Source: Roseiarcus sp963758335
GTDB lineage: Bacteria; Pseudomonadota; Alphaproteobacteria; Rhizobiales; Beijerinckiaceae
DNA: 64,000 nucleotides
Reading direction: 5' to 3'
Assembly: GCA_963758335.1 (NCBI GenBank)
Contig: CAVWVF010000003.1
Coordinates: 682,001 to 746,000, forward strand
The notes under the pieces were generated by a model. The model was given only the letters and a program-made list of their open reading frames with translations. It did no database searches and had not been told where the DNA came from. Below are positions 1-10,758 of the stretch, one piece after another (the stretch's first letter is position 1; every line of letters starts with the position of its first letter). A program made the position numbers and the translations under genes.

Positions 1-33
1 GCGGCAGACGAGCACAATGATGGCGAAAGTCAT
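1..33 (-). CDS. 5' end of an unidentified gene, cut by the window edge
   Basis: On the minus strand an ATG (31-33) is preceded at about 7 nt by AAAGGAG, a strong ribosome binding site. The 11 visible codons read MTFAIIVLVCR, a hydrophobic start that fits a signal peptide or membrane segment. The rest lies outside the window, so no product can be named. The site is the only evidence for a gene here. Confidence 0.4.
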   Translation of the reverse strand, partial: MTFAIIVLVCR

Positions 34-175
34 CGCGATGCTCCTTTCGATTTTGCCGTTCTTGCCCCGCGTCTTTTCGCCGCCGCCCACGGCGGAGAGC
101 AGTGCGGCTGGGATTGCTGGGTCGTCGGGCGACAACGCCGAACCAGCTGACCTGTTCCCGGGCTGCGTCGGGCCG

Positions 176-230
176 TTGTAGGCGCGGTCGCTGACCGCGT
201 CGGCCGCGCTCGAGCCGAGCGCGGCTACAA
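176..230. repeat. REP-like palindromic repeat, copy 1
   Basis: A 55-bp palindromic unit begins TTGTAGGCGCGG and ends CGCGGCTACAA. A second copy with the same ends and the internal GACCGCGTCGGCCGCG stretch lies at 44149-44200. A weaker half match ends near 54563 (GCGCGGCTACAG). Both full copies are intergenic. It resembles the extragenic palindromes common in alphaproteobacteria. The remainder of 34-259 shows no gene. Confidence 0.6.
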
Positions 231-259
231 CACGGCGCCAGCGGCGCGGCCAAAACCGA

Positions 260-344
260 TGGTGCGGACGGCGGGAATCGAACCCGCATGGCCGAGGCCG
301 AAGGATTTTAAGTCCCTTGCGTCTACCAGTTTCGCCACGTCCGC
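260..344 (-). tRNA. tRNA-Leu (anticodon UAA)
   Basis: Read on the minus strand, the acceptor GCGGACG pairs with CGTCCGC, followed by a discriminator A and an encoded CCA. The anticodon loop reads CTTAAAA with anticodon TAA. The T-loop GGTTCGATTCC is canonical. The long variable arm (CGGCCGAGGCCATG region) is typical of class II tRNA-Leu. The 3' CCA is genomically encoded at 260-262. Confidence 0.93.
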
Positions 345-399
345 GTCGGATCGGCTTTTTCACCTTTTGCCGCACGAGGGCAACCGCGAAGTCACGCGC

Positions 400-710
400 C
401 GTCCTTGACGATCAGCGGCGGGAAGGCGAGGCCAATTTACCAGGAAAATTCAGTGATGAAGGCGCCCCATCATCGGCCGCCCGATGGGAGGCAGGCTACG
501 GTGCTGATTAAGAAGTTCGAGTTCAAAAACCATAGAAGAACGATCGTTGTGCGGGCGGGCGCGGCAGTGTCGTCGTCGGCAGTGACTGCGCCGGCCCCGT
601 CACCACGAGGCGGGTGAGCTTGGGAGTTACGGACCTTCAGGCCCCCTGGATCTTGTCGTCGTGACAGGAGACGATGCATTGTGACGGCCTTCTGCCCCGC
701 CGTCTCCACC
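400..710 (-). pseudogene. gpt: Decayed gpt (xanthine phosphoribosyltransferase) copy
   Basis: Two stretches match the intact gpt at 21678-22175 in the same order and spacing. The 3' end (about 400-470) shares ATCAGCGGCGGGAAGGCGAGGCC with the gene's final codons. A middle part (about 631-690) shares GGCCCCCTGGATCTTGT. The matching sequence continues past the stop (347-400), almost to the tRNA-Leu. Many substitutions and indels leave no reading frame. It is an old relic, more decayed than the second fragment at 19809-19930. Confidence 0.65.
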
Positions 711-777
711 TTCCGCTCGAGTTGCCCGCCGTTCTGATCCGTTCGGTCGCGCTTGCGCGCAAAGGCGCGCCGGCCAC

Positions 778-3700
778 TCATGTGTGGGAGATGATCGTGG
801 TCGCTCCCGGGGTGATCTTGAAATCGCTCTGCGCGTAGTCGCCGACAAACTCGAAGGCGTGCTTGGTCGCGCCGCTGATGAGCGTCAGCGTGGTCACTCC
901 GGCGACGTCCGAAATGCCGGAAAAGCCCCACGATCCGAGGAGATCGACCGCGTCGCCCGCCGCGAAGCCGGAAATCTCGCCGTAGAAGCCCTTGGGACTG
1001 GTGAGATCGAGCGTGCCGCCGCCGCCCGAGAAGCCGATATTCTGCGAGCCGACCGTCGTTTTGCTCGAAACCTTCGAGTTGAATTCCAGGATCGAAGCGC
1101 CCTTGATCGTGTCCGTTCCGGTTCCGGTCACCGCGCCCTCGAGATCGAGCGCGCCGGCGGAGACGAGGACCGTCCCGTTGTTGGTCACTTTCGGCGCGAT
1201 CGCGCTCGTTCCGGTTCCCCCGGTCTTCTCGAGGAGGCCGGAGTTGGAGATGGACGACGACGTCGAAAGGCCGCGCTCGATCCCGCTGTCGTCGAGGATG
1301 TTCCAGGTCCCGGTCGAGGCGATCTTGAGCGTGGCGGCGTTCCCGGCGGAATCCCCGGCCGTGGCCGAGCCGCCGCTCTCGGAGAGCGCGCCACTGTCGC
1401 TGAACGTCGTCGTGCCGCCGATCGTCAGGCCCGAGACCGTGGTCGTTCCCTTGGCGTTGAGCGTCCCCGATCCGCTCGCCTTCGCCCCGCCGAATGAAGC
1501 CGTTCCGGTCAGCGTCAGGCTGCCGCCCGAGAGGTTCAGCGTCGATCCCGCCCCCGCAGTGAAACTCCCCGCATAGGTCAGGTTCTCGCCGAGGGTGAGG
1601 CCGGTCAAGGCGCCCGAGACGCTCCAGTCCGAAGCCGTGATCGACCCGTTTCCGATGGTCGTCGAGCCGCCGGTCAGCGCCAACGTTCCCGCGCCGCTGA
1701 CCTTGCCGCTCAAGTTCGCCGTTCCGTTCAGCGTGAACGTGTCGCTGCTCGAAATCCTGACGGTCGAGCCCGCGCCTTCGCTGAAACTCCCCGAATAGGT
1801 CAGGATTTCGGCGAGCGTGAGCGCGGTCGACGAGCCCGTGAGCGCGAACGCTGGCGCGTCGATCGCGACCCCGCCGCTCAGCGTCGCGCTGCCGCTGGCG
1901 GCGGTGAGCGAAGCGACGTGAGAATTGGCGTTCAAGCCGCTCAGGTCGCGGACGATCGTCGGCAACGTGTCGGTGACCGCGAGTTGGTAGGGCGTGGCGT
2001 CGGCGTTCCGCAACTTGCCGATCGCCGTCGCGTCGCTGGTCAGCTGCGCGACCGAAGCGCCGATCGCCCCGTTGTCCGAGATTGTGATCGCGTTGTTATT
2101 GGGATCGTTGAGCTGATCGAGGGCGCCCGTGATATTGGCAGCCGTGTCGGAGATCGTGAAGCCGCCAGGGATCTGGTCGTAGCCCGAGACATTAGCGAGA
2201 TATTGGGCGACCGTCGCCGGGTTGGGCAACGCGTTCTGCGTCGCGACGATCTCCGTGCCGCCGCCGAACGCGACCGGCTGGAAAGTGAAGCCGGAATAGG
2301 CCGCGTCGAGCTGCAGCGTCGCGACCGTCGTTCCGTTTTCGGTGACGACGAGTTGGTTCGACCCGTTCACCGTCGCCCCGTTCGCCGTGATCCCGACGAG
2401 GACGATCGCATCGTTGTCACCGATGCCGCCGATCGTCGCGGCGAATGTCGAGGGCTGGTCCAGCGTGAGCGTCGCGCTCGCGCCGTTGAACGTCGCGGTG
2501 GCGCCGCTCGCGATCGCGCCGCCGGCGACGAGATCGGCGCCGCCGTCCACTTGCAGCGCGCCCGTCCCCGTGACCGCGTTGGTCAGCGCCAGGCTTCCGC
2601 CGGACGCCTCGATCGTTCCGAAATTGGTGAAGATCGTCGCGGTGACGGTTCCGTTTCCAAAAATGCTCGCCCCCGCTGCGTTGGTGAGCGAGGCCGTCGC
2701 GGTCAGCGTGCCGCCGCCAAGCTCGAAGGCGCCGCTGTTGGTGAATGCGGCGCCGGCGATTGTCAGGGCGCCGCCGGTCTCATCGATCATGCCCTGATTG
2801 ACGATCCCGTCGTCCGCCGCATAGCCCGAGACGATTTGCGCGTAGCCGGACACGTCGACCGTGACGGTGGACGCCAGAGTCAGCACCTGGGCGCCGCCGG
2901 TCGTGTCGTCTTGCTCGAGGATGTCGGTATAGGTCGCATTGCCCAGGTTGATCGTTTCGTTGCCGACGGTCTGCGTGTTGTCGAAATCGAGCGCCGAGCT
3001 CTGACCCGTGACGTTGATCGTGCCGGGCCCCGAACCGCCGGACCCGACCACGGCCGCGCCGTTGGCCAGATCAACGCTCTGCTGCGCGCTCGTGGAGGTC
3101 AGGTTCAGCGGCCCGTCGAAGGTCACCCCGCTCAGCGTCCCGCCCGTGCTCGTGAAGGCGACGCCGGCGGAAGTGGCCGTGCCGCCGGTGATCGTTCCGC
3201 CGGAGAGGGCGAGCTGGCCGAACGAGGCCGACCCGTCCAGCGTCTGGCTTGTATTGTCCCAGGTCCCCCCGACAGAAACCGTCCCGCCAGAGTTGGAGAT
3301 GGAGCCGAGGCTCGCTGCCGACGTCGACCCATAGAGATAAAGGCTCGCGCCGCTCGCGAGCGTGATCGAGCCGAGGTTGGTCCACGCGGCGTTGCTCGGA
3401 TCGATCGTGACCGACGAATTCTTGCCGATCATGATGACGCTCGACGCGGTCGTCGCAAACGTCGTCGGCTCGATGAACGCTTCCTCGCGGCTGGCGACCT
3501 CGAGAGCGCCGCTGTTGGTGAACATCGCGGGATTGAGGATGAGCTGCCCGCTTGCCGCCGCGGCGTCGATCGTTCCGCTGTTCGTGAACGCGTGCGGGCT
3601 GATGTATAAATAACTCCCGCTGACAATCTGGTTGATGACGCCCTGACTGACGATTCCGTCGCCGGACGCGCCGCTCCCAGCGAGTTCCGCGTAACCCAGC

Positions 3701-4455
3701 ACGTTGACTGTGACGCTGGGCGCGAGCGTGAGGACTTGGGCGCCGGCGCCGGCCGTATCGTAGTTGTCAAGGAAATCGTAAGCGGAGGCGTTGCCCAGGT
3801 TGATCGTGTCGTTGCTGACGGTCTGCGTGTCGTCGAAAAAGAGAATGGAGTTCTGACCCGTGACGTTGATCGTGCCGGGCCCGGACCCGGAGGAACCGAC
3901 GACAGTCGCGCCGTTGGCCAGGTGAACCCTCTGCTGCGCGCTCGTCGAGTTCAGGTTCAGCGGTCCGTCGAAGGTCACCCCGCTCAGCGTGCCGCCGTTC
4001 AATGCCAGGGCCCCCGCGGTCGATTGGATCGTCCCGCCCGAAATCGTGCCGCCACTGTTCAAAGTCAGGGTTCCGCCCGTCCGGCCGAGCGTCCCGCCAA
4101 GATTGAGCTGCCCGCCGGCGTTGACGGTCAACGCGCCGCCGGAGAGGTTCAGCGCGCCGACCGTCAGCGCGCCCGAGTTGACCGACTTCGAGGCGACGTT
4201 GAGCGCTCCCGCGCTGATCGCCAGAGTCCCGCCGACCGTCAGCGACGCGCTGGTCCCGGCGTCGTTGACGGTGGCGTTGGCGCTCGAGAGGGTCAGCGAA
4301 CTCGCGACGTCGGCCGAGTTGACGGTGACTGTATAGTTGGTGCCCGTCGCCGAGATGATTGCGGAATCCGTCGACGTCGGCGGCCCGCCAGCCGGGGTCC
4401 AATCGCTCGCGGTCTTCCAGCTGCCGCTGACCCCGATCCAGGAATATGCCGTCAT
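778..4455 (-). CDS. Large beta-strand-repeat surface/secreted protein A
   Basis: The 1225-residue product is made of degenerate G/T/S/N-rich repeats typical of parallel beta-helix or autotransporter-type adhesins. Recurrent units include GTINVTGQ, GGTLSGVTFDGPLNL and AFTNSG. The N-terminus (MTAYSWIGVSGSWKTASDW) is not a classical signal peptide and is shared with proteins B and C. The C-terminus has a module ending in a GATTIISHT motif, also seen in B and in the relic near 17190, and may serve in secretion (inference). GGAGGGCGGG before the ATG gives a good ribosome binding site. The gene lies 36 bp downstream of B on the same strand. Substrate or partner is unknown. Confidence 0.85.
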   Translation of the reverse strand: MTAYSWIGVSGSWKTASDWTPAGGPPTSTDSAIISATGTNYTVTVNSADVASSLTLSSANATVNDAGTSASLTVGGTLAISAGALNVASKSVNSGALTVGALNLSGGALTVNAGGQLNLGGTLGRTGGTLTLNSGGTISGGTIQSTAGALALNGGTLSGVTFDGPLNLNSTSAQQRVHLANGATVVGSSGSGPGTINVTGQNSILFFDDTQTVSNDTINLGNASAYDFLDNYDTAGAGAQVLTLAPSVTVNVLGYAELAGSGASGDGIVSQGVINQIVSGSYLYISPHAFTNSGTIDAAAASGQLILNPAMFTNSGALEVASREEAFIEPTTFATTASSVIMIGKNSSVTIDPSNAAWTNLGSITLASGASLYLYGSTSAASLGSISNSGGTVSVGGTWDNTSQTLDGSASFGQLALSGGTITGGTATSAGVAFTSTGGTLSGVTFDGPLNLTSTSAQQSVDLANGAAVVGSGGSGPGTINVTGQSSALDFDNTQTVGNETINLGNATYTDILEQDDTTGGAQVLTLASTVTVDVSGYAQIVSGYAADDGIVNQGMIDETGGALTIAGAAFTNSGAFELGGGTLTATASLTNAAGASIFGNGTVTATIFTNFGTIEASGGSLALTNAVTGTGALQVDGGADLVAGGAIASGATATFNGASATLTLDQPSTFAATIGGIGDNDAIVLVGITANGATVNGSNQLVVTENGTTVATLQLDAAYSGFTFQPVAFGGGTEIVATQNALPNPATVAQYLANVSGYDQIPGGFTISDTAANITGALDQLNDPNNNAITISDNGAIGASVAQLTSDATAIGKLRNADATPYQLAVTDTLPTIVRDLSGLNANSHVASLTAASGSATLSGGVAIDAPAFALTGSSTALTLAEILTYSGSFSEGAGSTVRISSSDTFTLNGTANLSGKVSGAGTLALTGGSTTIGNGSITASDWSVSGALTGLTLGENLTYAGSFTAGAGSTLNLSGGSLTLTGTASFGGAKASGSGTLNAKGTTTVSGLTIGGTTTFSDSGALSESGGSATAGDSAGNAATLKIASTGTWNILDDSGIERGLSTSSSISNSGLLEKTGGTGTSAIAPKVTNNGTVLVSAGALDLEGAVTGTGTDTIKGASILEFNSKVSSKTTVGSQNIGFSGGGGTLDLTSPKGFYGEISGFAAGDAVDLLGSWGFSGISDVAGVTTLTLISGATKHAFEFVGDYAQSDFKITPGATTIISHT

Positions 4456-4491
4456 GATCCCGCCCTCCGAGCTGTGTCGCGTTTTGCCGCC

Positions 4492-7213
4492 TCAAGTGTG
4501 CCCGATGATCGTGTTCGTTCCCGTTGGGTTGGCGAAGGTGAAGCTGCTCTGCGTGAAATTGCCGGCGAACTTGAGTGCGACGTTGTGCGTCCCGTCCGTC
4601 ATCGTCAGGGTGCCGAGCGTGCCGGTTCCATTCTCGCTGAAGTGCAACAAGGTCCACGCGCCGGCGAGATCGAGCGTGTCGTTCGCCGCGAAGTTGCCGA
4701 TATGCGAGCCGGCGCAGCCCAGCGGATCGGTCAGGCCGAGCGTCCCGCCGCTCCCGGAGTAGTTGATCGTCTGGCCGGCCGCGAGCGTGGAATCGAACTC
4801 GAGGGTCGAAGCGCCCGAGATCATGTCGGTTCCCGTGCCGGTGACGGCGTTCTTGAAGTCGAGCGTGCCGGACGAGACGAGAACATTGCGCGCGTTGGCG
4901 AAGCTCGCCGCGATCGCGCTCGTCCCCGTCCCGCCGGTCTTCTCGAACAGGCCATTGTTCGTGATCGACGACAAGGCCGAGGAACCGAGTCCGATCCCGC
5001 TGTCGTCCGCAATGTCCCAGGTTCCCGTCGATGCGTTGACGAGCTGGGCCACGGCGCCGCTCGCGCCGCCGACCGTCACCGCCCCGCCGCTCTCAGTTAG
5101 GGTATTGGTGTTCTTGAACGTCGTTGTCCCGCCGATCGTGAGGCCCGAGACCGCGGCCGCACCCGAGTCGGTCAGCGTGTGGGAACTGCCGCCCAAAGCA
5201 GCCCCGGCGAAGGAATTTGCGCCGGTCAGCGTCAGGTTCCCGCCCGAAAGCGTGAGCGTCGCGCCGACGCCGGCGGAGAACGCCCCCGCGTCGGTGAGGT
5301 TTTCGCCGAGGACGACGCTCGTCCCGGCGCCCGAAACCGTCCAGTTCGAAACGGTCAGCGCCGCGCCGCTGTTCACGGTCGCGGTCCCGCCGGCGATGGC
5401 CAACGTACCCGCGCCCGATACGGCGCCGTTCAGCGTCGTTCGTCGTTCCCGCCTCGACGGTGACCGACGAATTCGTCGCGACGTCGATCGTGCCGCCGTT
5501 GGTGAAGGTGTTCCCGCGGATACTCAGGTTGCCGCTGGTCTCATCGATCACGCCCTGATTGACAATTCCATCGCCAGACGCGTAACTCGAACCGATCGAC
5601 GCGTTACCGACCGCGTTGACGGTGACGCTGGAGGCCAGCGTCAGGACCTGGGCGCCCCCGCCGGTTGTGTCGTATCCGTACAGAGTGTCGGTGTACCCGC
5701 TCGCATTGCCGAGGGTGATCGTTTCATTGCTGACGGTCTGCGTGTCGTCGAAATAAAGTGTGGAGTAATAACCCGTGACGTTGATCGCGCCGGGGCCCGA
5801 TCCGGAAGAGCCGACCACGGTCGCGCCGTTGGCGAGATGGACGCTCTGCTGCACGCTCGATGACTTCAGATTGAGCGGCCCGCCGAAGGTCACCCCGCTC
5901 AGCGTGCCGCCCTGCTGGGCGGTAAATGCGACGCCGGCCGAGGTCGCCGTGCCGCCCGTGATCGTGCCGCCGTAGAGGACGAGCTTGCCGAACAAGGCCG
6001 ATCCGTCCAGCGTATGGCCGGAATTGTCGTAGGTTCCCCGATATCGACCGTCCCGCCGGAATTCGAGATCGAGCCGAGGCTCGCCGCCGACATCGATCCG
6101 TAGAGGATGAGGCTCGCGCCGCTCGCCAGCGTGATCGAGCCGAGGTTGGTCCAGGCGTTGATCGGCTCGATGGCGACCGACGAATTCGCCTCGATCGTGA
6201 TGTGGCTCGACGCCGTCGTCGTAAACGTCGTCGCTGCGATCGTCACCGAGTCGCCGTTGGCGACGTCGATCGTGCCCGTGTTGGTGAAAACGATCAACTC
6301 AATTGAGAGTTCGCCTTGCCGCCGCAGCGTCGATCGTGCCGCTGTTGGTGAGGGCGTTCCCGCCGATACTCAGGTTACCGCCGGTCTGGTCGATCACGCC
6401 CTGATTGACGATTTTATCGCTCGCCGCGTAGCCCGAACTGATCGACGCAGAGCCGACTGCGTTGAGGGTGACGCTGGGCGCGAGGGTTAGGACCTGCTTG
6501 CCCGCGCCGGCCGGATCGTACGCGTACAGGCTGTCGTAAGACTGTGAATTGCCGAGGTTGATCGTCTCGTTGCTGACGGTCTGCGTGTTGTCGAAAAAAA
6601 GTGCGGAATGATAACCGGTGACGTTGATCGTGCCGGGGCCCGATCCGGAAGAGCCGACCACGGCCGCGCCGTTGGCGAGATGGTCGCTCTGCCGCACGCT
6701 CGATGCCGTCAGGTTCAGCGGCCCGTCGAAGGTCGTCCCGCTCAGCGTGCCGCTGTTCAGGTTCAAGGTTCCCAGGGTCGACTTGATCGTCCCGCCCGAA
6801 AACGTTCCGCCGTTCAGCGTCAGGGTCCCGCCGGTCTGGCTGAGAGTCCCCCCGAGGTTCAGCAGCCCGCCGCTGTTGACGGTCAACGCGCCGCCGGAGA
6901 GGTTCAGCGGGCCGTTCACCGTCAGCACGCCCGAGGCGACCGACGTCGTGGCGACGTTGAGCGTTCCCGCGCTGATCGCGAGCGTGCCGCCGATCGTCAG
7001 CGAGGCCGAGGCGCCGTCATCATTGAGGGCGGCGTTCACGCTCTAGAGCGTCAGCGAAGACGCGGCGTCGGCCGAGTCGACGGTGACGGTGTAGTTGCTG
7101 CCTGTCGCCGAGATGGTCGCGGAGTCCGACGACGTCGGCGGACCGCCGGAGGGCGACCAGTTGATCGCGACATTCCAGTCGCTGCTGCCGAGGTTCCAGG
7201 AATACGCCGTCAT
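4492..7213 (-). pseudogene. Beta-strand-repeat protein B, broken paralogue of A
   Basis: The same N-terminal module (MTAYSWNLGSSDW), repeat units and C-terminal module (ending TNTIIGHT) as protein A are present. The frame is broken at least four times. An in-frame TAG at 7043-7045 replaces the TCG serine codon found at the same place in paralogue C. Frame changes occur near 6299 and near 6038 (one C fewer than in A's matching run), with another near 5440. Total length would be about 900 residues. The ribosome binding site and leader (CCGCCCTCCGAGC on the plus strand) match those of A. It lies between the phosphoesterase gene and A, so the three may once have been cotranscribed. Confidence 0.8.
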
Positions 7214-7307
7214 GACCCGCCCTCCGAGCCGTGTCGCGTTTTGCCGACGCGTCGTTAAGCGCTCTTCCTCAATCGTGAATTTGACAAGGATGCGGTCACC
7301 GGGGCGT

Positions 7308-9097
7308 TCACGGCGTGATGTCCACCTCCCCGGTGCGCGCGCTTTCGACGCCGCTCGGATCGGTGCTGGTGACGACATAGTAGTAAGTGACGCCCGGCTG
7401 CGCCGTCGTGTCGGTGCAGCTGGTGCCTTTGAACGCTCGGCCGAAGGCAGGCGAGCACCCGGGCACTGGCTGGTAGTTCGAGCCGCTGGTGGTGGTGCGA
7501 TAGACCGTGTAGCCGGCGACCGTTACATTGGCGGGGCGCTGCCAAGTGAGCGGGAAGGTGAACGTCACCGTGTTCGTGTTGAAAGTGCCGCTGAAGTTGT
7601 TCGGAATGTTCGTGGGGAGAATCAGCGGAGCCACCGGCGCCTGGCTGAAATTGAAATCGTTCAGGAGGTCGCCGATGGGGACCGGATTGCCGGTGAACCC
7701 CGTGCCGGTCGGCTGAGTGATCGACGTCAGCGACTCGCGGACCACGGGACGCGAGTCCGGCCGCAGGCCGGCGGCGCCGCCGATGCGCTGGCTGCTGAGG
7801 AAAATGTCCTCGATGAATTTCAGATAGGCGTCGAAGCTGACGATCTGATGGTCGATCGTGCCCGCTTTCACCCAGGGGCTGATGATGATGCCCGGCACGC
7901 GAATGCCGTAACCGACGCGGGCGCTGTTGGCGAGGTCAGAGACCGGCGGGACGACATGGTCGAGGAAGCCCCCCAATCGTCCCACGCCAGGAAGATCACC
8001 GTGTTCTGCCAGACCGGGTTCTGCATCACCGCGTTAATGATCGCCGTGACATACTGCATGCCCACAGTGATGTCGGACGCCGGATGCTCGCTCACCGTTT
8101 CGGAGGGCACAAGCCATGAGACCGCCGGCAGATTGCCAGCGGCGAGATCGGCATAGAACTGCGCAATCGGCGGATTGTGGGCGGCGAGATAGCCGGGCGC
8201 CGCGGTATCCTTATCCTGAATTTCCTGGAACCCGGGCAACGGATTCCACTTCGAAAATACGGTAGGTCCCAGATGTTGCGGCGGGCAGTCGACCTCGTCA
8301 TTGTCGCAGTCCGGAACATTCCCATCCGTCAGATAGTATTTCCATGGCACGCCGAACCGATCGAGCAGGTCGGTCACATCGCTCCAGGCGAAATTATGGG
8401 CGGAAACCGCATCCTCCTGCACTGTGAGGTCGCCGGTGCAGCTCCACGGGTCTTCGCTGTCGGTGCACTTCGCCGACCAGGCCGAGATCGCATAAAGATG
8501 TGCGGGGAGGCTCCACGAGGCTACGGGCTCGTGCAGATGGTCCTGCAGCACGAAATGCTGTGCATAGGCCCAATAGTTCGGGATCTCGTCCGCGGTGTGA
8601 TAGCCGACCGCGTCGTAACGCTTCTGGCCCGGGCACCACAGGTTGGGCGAAGTCTGGCACTTGTTGAGAGCTTTCTGCTGTTCGATCAGGAAGCCGTCCA
8701 TGGCGTTCTTGTCAACGTCCGTAATTGACGCCTTAGCGGTATGGTCGGCGGCGCCGTTGGTGTTGTGCCGGTCGTGGTACGGCCGCAGGCAACCGCCGCC
8801 GCTCAGCGGGTAGCACATCAGCGGCACGCCATTGACGTCGAACTTGATGCCTTCGGCGCCGGGGAACGCGCCGAAATAGTGATCGAAGGAGCGATTCTCC
8901 TGCATGATCACGATGATATGCTGGATATGAGCCTGCGCCGCCTGCAGCTGGGTCTGCGCCGAAGCCGGCCGCGTCATCACCGCCAGGACAATGAGAAGAG
9001 TCGCCGCCCGCGCAATGGCGGCCCCACGGCCGGTAGTGCATCGCCCGCCTCCCCCTTTCGCGCGGATCAGGACCCCGCTTCCGCTGCGTCCGCTCAA
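7308..9097 (-). pseudogene. Secreted phospholipase C-type phosphoesterase with FN3-like tail, one frameshift
   Basis: The product begins with a signal peptide (hydrophobic core LLIVLAVM, cleavage near PASAQ). The phosphoesterase family (phospholipase C/acid phosphatase, PF04185-like) motif IVIMQENRSFDHYFG follows and supplies metal ligands. The second catalytic block WDDWGG/FLDHVVPP is split by a one-base loss in a G run (plus-strand C run 7969-7974, where one more C would restore frame). After the break the frame continues to a C-terminal fibronectin III-like domain (VAGYTVYRTTTSG, TYYYVVTSTDPSG). Full length would be about 596 residues. The lesion could be real or a homopolymer error. The gene lies 95 bp upstream of protein B on the same strand. 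Confidence 0.82.
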
Positions 9098-9142
9098 AAT
9101 GCATAACTTGACGCCAATTGCAACCGTGGTGATTGTCTGTTA

Positions 9143-9157
9143 ATGTATGTTATACAT
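9143..9157. promoter_or_regulatory. Operator-like palindrome upstream of the phosphoesterase gene
   Basis: ATGTAT-GTT-ATACAT is a perfect inverted repeat in a locally AT-rich stretch 46-60 bp upstream of the phosphoesterase ATG. It could be a regulator-binding site or part of a promoter. A similar GTATAC-type palindrome is at 17056-17073. No regulator can be assigned. Confidence 0.35.
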
Positions 9158-9226
9158 GTTCACATACGCTTGTTCACGAATGACGACGACCGTCTGACCA
9201 GCCTCGAAAAGGAGCGACGGCGGCAA

Positions 9227-9299
9227 ATTGCCGCAAGCTCGGACGGCACGTGCGACGCTGCCGCCGGCACGCCGGGCGCCGCCGCGGGCGTGCCGGACA
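9227..9299. repeat. 73-bp dispersed repeat, copy 1
   Basis: The unit ATTGCCGCAAGCTCGG...GTGCCGGACA recurs with a few mismatches at 13114-13186. Its 3' half contains the inverted repeat CCGGCACGCC (9264-9273) / GGCGTGCCGG (9287-9296), a 10-bp GC-rich stem. It could be a terminator-like hairpin or an extragenic repeat. Copy 2 sits at the broken 5' end of a truncated gene. Confidence 0.6.
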
Positions 9300-10331
9300 A
9301 TTAGTCTAATTAACCTGAAGCGGTCGTCCTGCGCGCCGGACCTCGGTCGACTGCGGCTATGTGGCTAGGCGTTTGGGCCGCCACGTGCGTCCGTGGCGTT
9401 CGCTCGAGAGCCGGGATCTTCGGCCTTGGAATCGACCCCACTGGGCGGCCTGCAGGCCGCCCGGAGCTGTCTAAGTCTCTCGCAATCGCGCTAGCAGATC
9501 GATCGCGATGGCCTGAATAAGGATAGCGCCGCTGAAGCTCGCCGCGCAGTGGCCCGGGCGCGTTTTGCCGCGCGCGAATTGTCGCACCGGGTCCGTCCGT
9601 GTTAACACCTTTCTCGCGCGCTTGATTTCGGGCGCGCGCATCGGGCGGAAGCCGTTCGAGCGGCGTCTGGAGCGATTTGCAGCTCTCCGACATCATTTTC
9701 TGTACATCCTTGCAGGCCCGGCCCCTGCTCCCGTGATCCGCCTCGCGGCTCGGCGACAATCGACGCCATGTCGAGCAGCAGCGCAATGTGAGGAGTTCGG
9801 GAGCGCGGCCCGCGCATCCTCCTGCCTCCATGTCGGTGGGGGCGCGACCGGCATGCTCGCGACCATTGTCAACGCCCGCTATGTGCGTAGAGGCGCGTTC
9901 AAGGATCCGGGCGGCTTCGGCGTCTCGGCCACTCTGATCGAAGCCGAGGGATGGTCGCGACCATGGGCTGGGGAGATTTAAGCCGCCTCTACCCGTAATT
10001 TGCCTCTGGCGCGCTTCAAGCGGCGCGGTTTTCCGATTCGCCACTGTCGGTCGGCGGTTTCGGATCAAGGGTCTGCGCCCGGACTCTTTCGACCGCACGC
10101 ACTGTGATTTCATTCCTTACGCCGAACACGCCGGGCCACCCGGCGCACGTCGCCTCGGCGCAGGACTTCTGGTAACGACACGGTGACAAAGTCTTGGGGG
10201 ACAGAGAACCGATTGGAGACAGTTACGACCGCGAACCTCCACATATTTGTCGATTGCCGCCGCCGTAACGCGATGGCACGTTGATGCCTGACACCGCGCG
10301 CTGACAGTCTCCACAAATTAAAGCGCGGTGG
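9300..10331. other. Non-coding or unrecognised stretch
   Basis: Open frames here on both strands (for example 9565-9981 plus and 9310-10113 minus) have arginine-rich, low-complexity translations with no recognisable motif, so I do not call genes. The end of the stretch runs into the terminator at 10332. The gene served by that terminator is not evident. Confidence 0.5.
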
Positions 10332-10367
10332 CCCCGCGCCGTCTCCTCCCTCGGCGCGGGGCTTTTT
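10332..10367 (+). terminator. Rho-independent terminator
   Basis: CCCCGCGCCG (10332-10341) pairs with CGGCGCGGGG (10352-10361) around a 10-nt pyrimidine-rich loop. A T run follows. The stem is perfect and GC-rich. No clear gene ends just upstream on the plus strand, so it may terminate a lost gene or an unrecognised RNA. Confidence 0.75.
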
Positions 10368-10548
10368 GGCGCTAAAAGTTATAAAGTAGTGCAGAGGCGG
10401 AAAAGTCCAGCCGGGGTCATAGTCATTGTATACGCTCTGACACAACCATCTAGTTGCCATTCTTGATCGCTCGGGCATTGAGCTTGGTGACGACGAGCAG
10501 TTTGGCTTCGTGTCCTTATGGCCGGAGCTATGAAGGAAGAATACCGAC

Positions 10549-10680
10549 ATGAAGCGATTGGCGATGATCCTTGCGACTGCGTCCATCTTGGCGACCTCGG
10601 CGGCATGGGCCGACTCCCAGCGAATCTTCCTGAAGATGTCCGTTCAGGCGGTCAAGAACTGGAAATGGCTCGCTTCGTAC
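10549..10680 (+). pseudogene. 5' part of a secreted TIM-barrel-like protein gene, split by an IS3-family element
   Basis: ATG opens a clear signal peptide (MKRLAMILATASILATSAAWA) followed by DSQRIFLKMSVQAVKNWKW. The frame stops making sense at about 10680, where an IS3-family insertion starts. The remainder resumes at 12087. Removing the element together with one copy of a TAC duplication (10678-10680 and 12087-12089) joins the halves in frame as ...ASYDWSSVEGG. GAAGGAAGAATACCGAC before the ATG offers a ribosome binding site. Confidence 0.72.
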
Positions 10681-10758
10681 ACTGAACTGGACCCCATTCG
10701 TGGGACCACGAGGGGATGGATTTAAGGTGTAATCTCGCCTGCCCTTGTCCTTCAAGAA

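Noticed and set aside
1918..3609. 563-aa open frame on the plus strand across protein A
   Set aside because: It is antisense to the repeat protein, Arg/Asp-rich and without motifs, as expected from high-GC antisense reading.
778..7213. Regularly repeated DNA as a CRISPR array
   Set aside because: The repeats are codon-phased protein repeats with unequal spacing and diverged sequences, with no cas genes and no short identical repeats.
9310..10113. 267-aa frame on the minus strand
   Set aside because: It has Arg/Pro-rich composition, no motif and no ribosome binding site, and overlaps an equally poor plus-strand frame.
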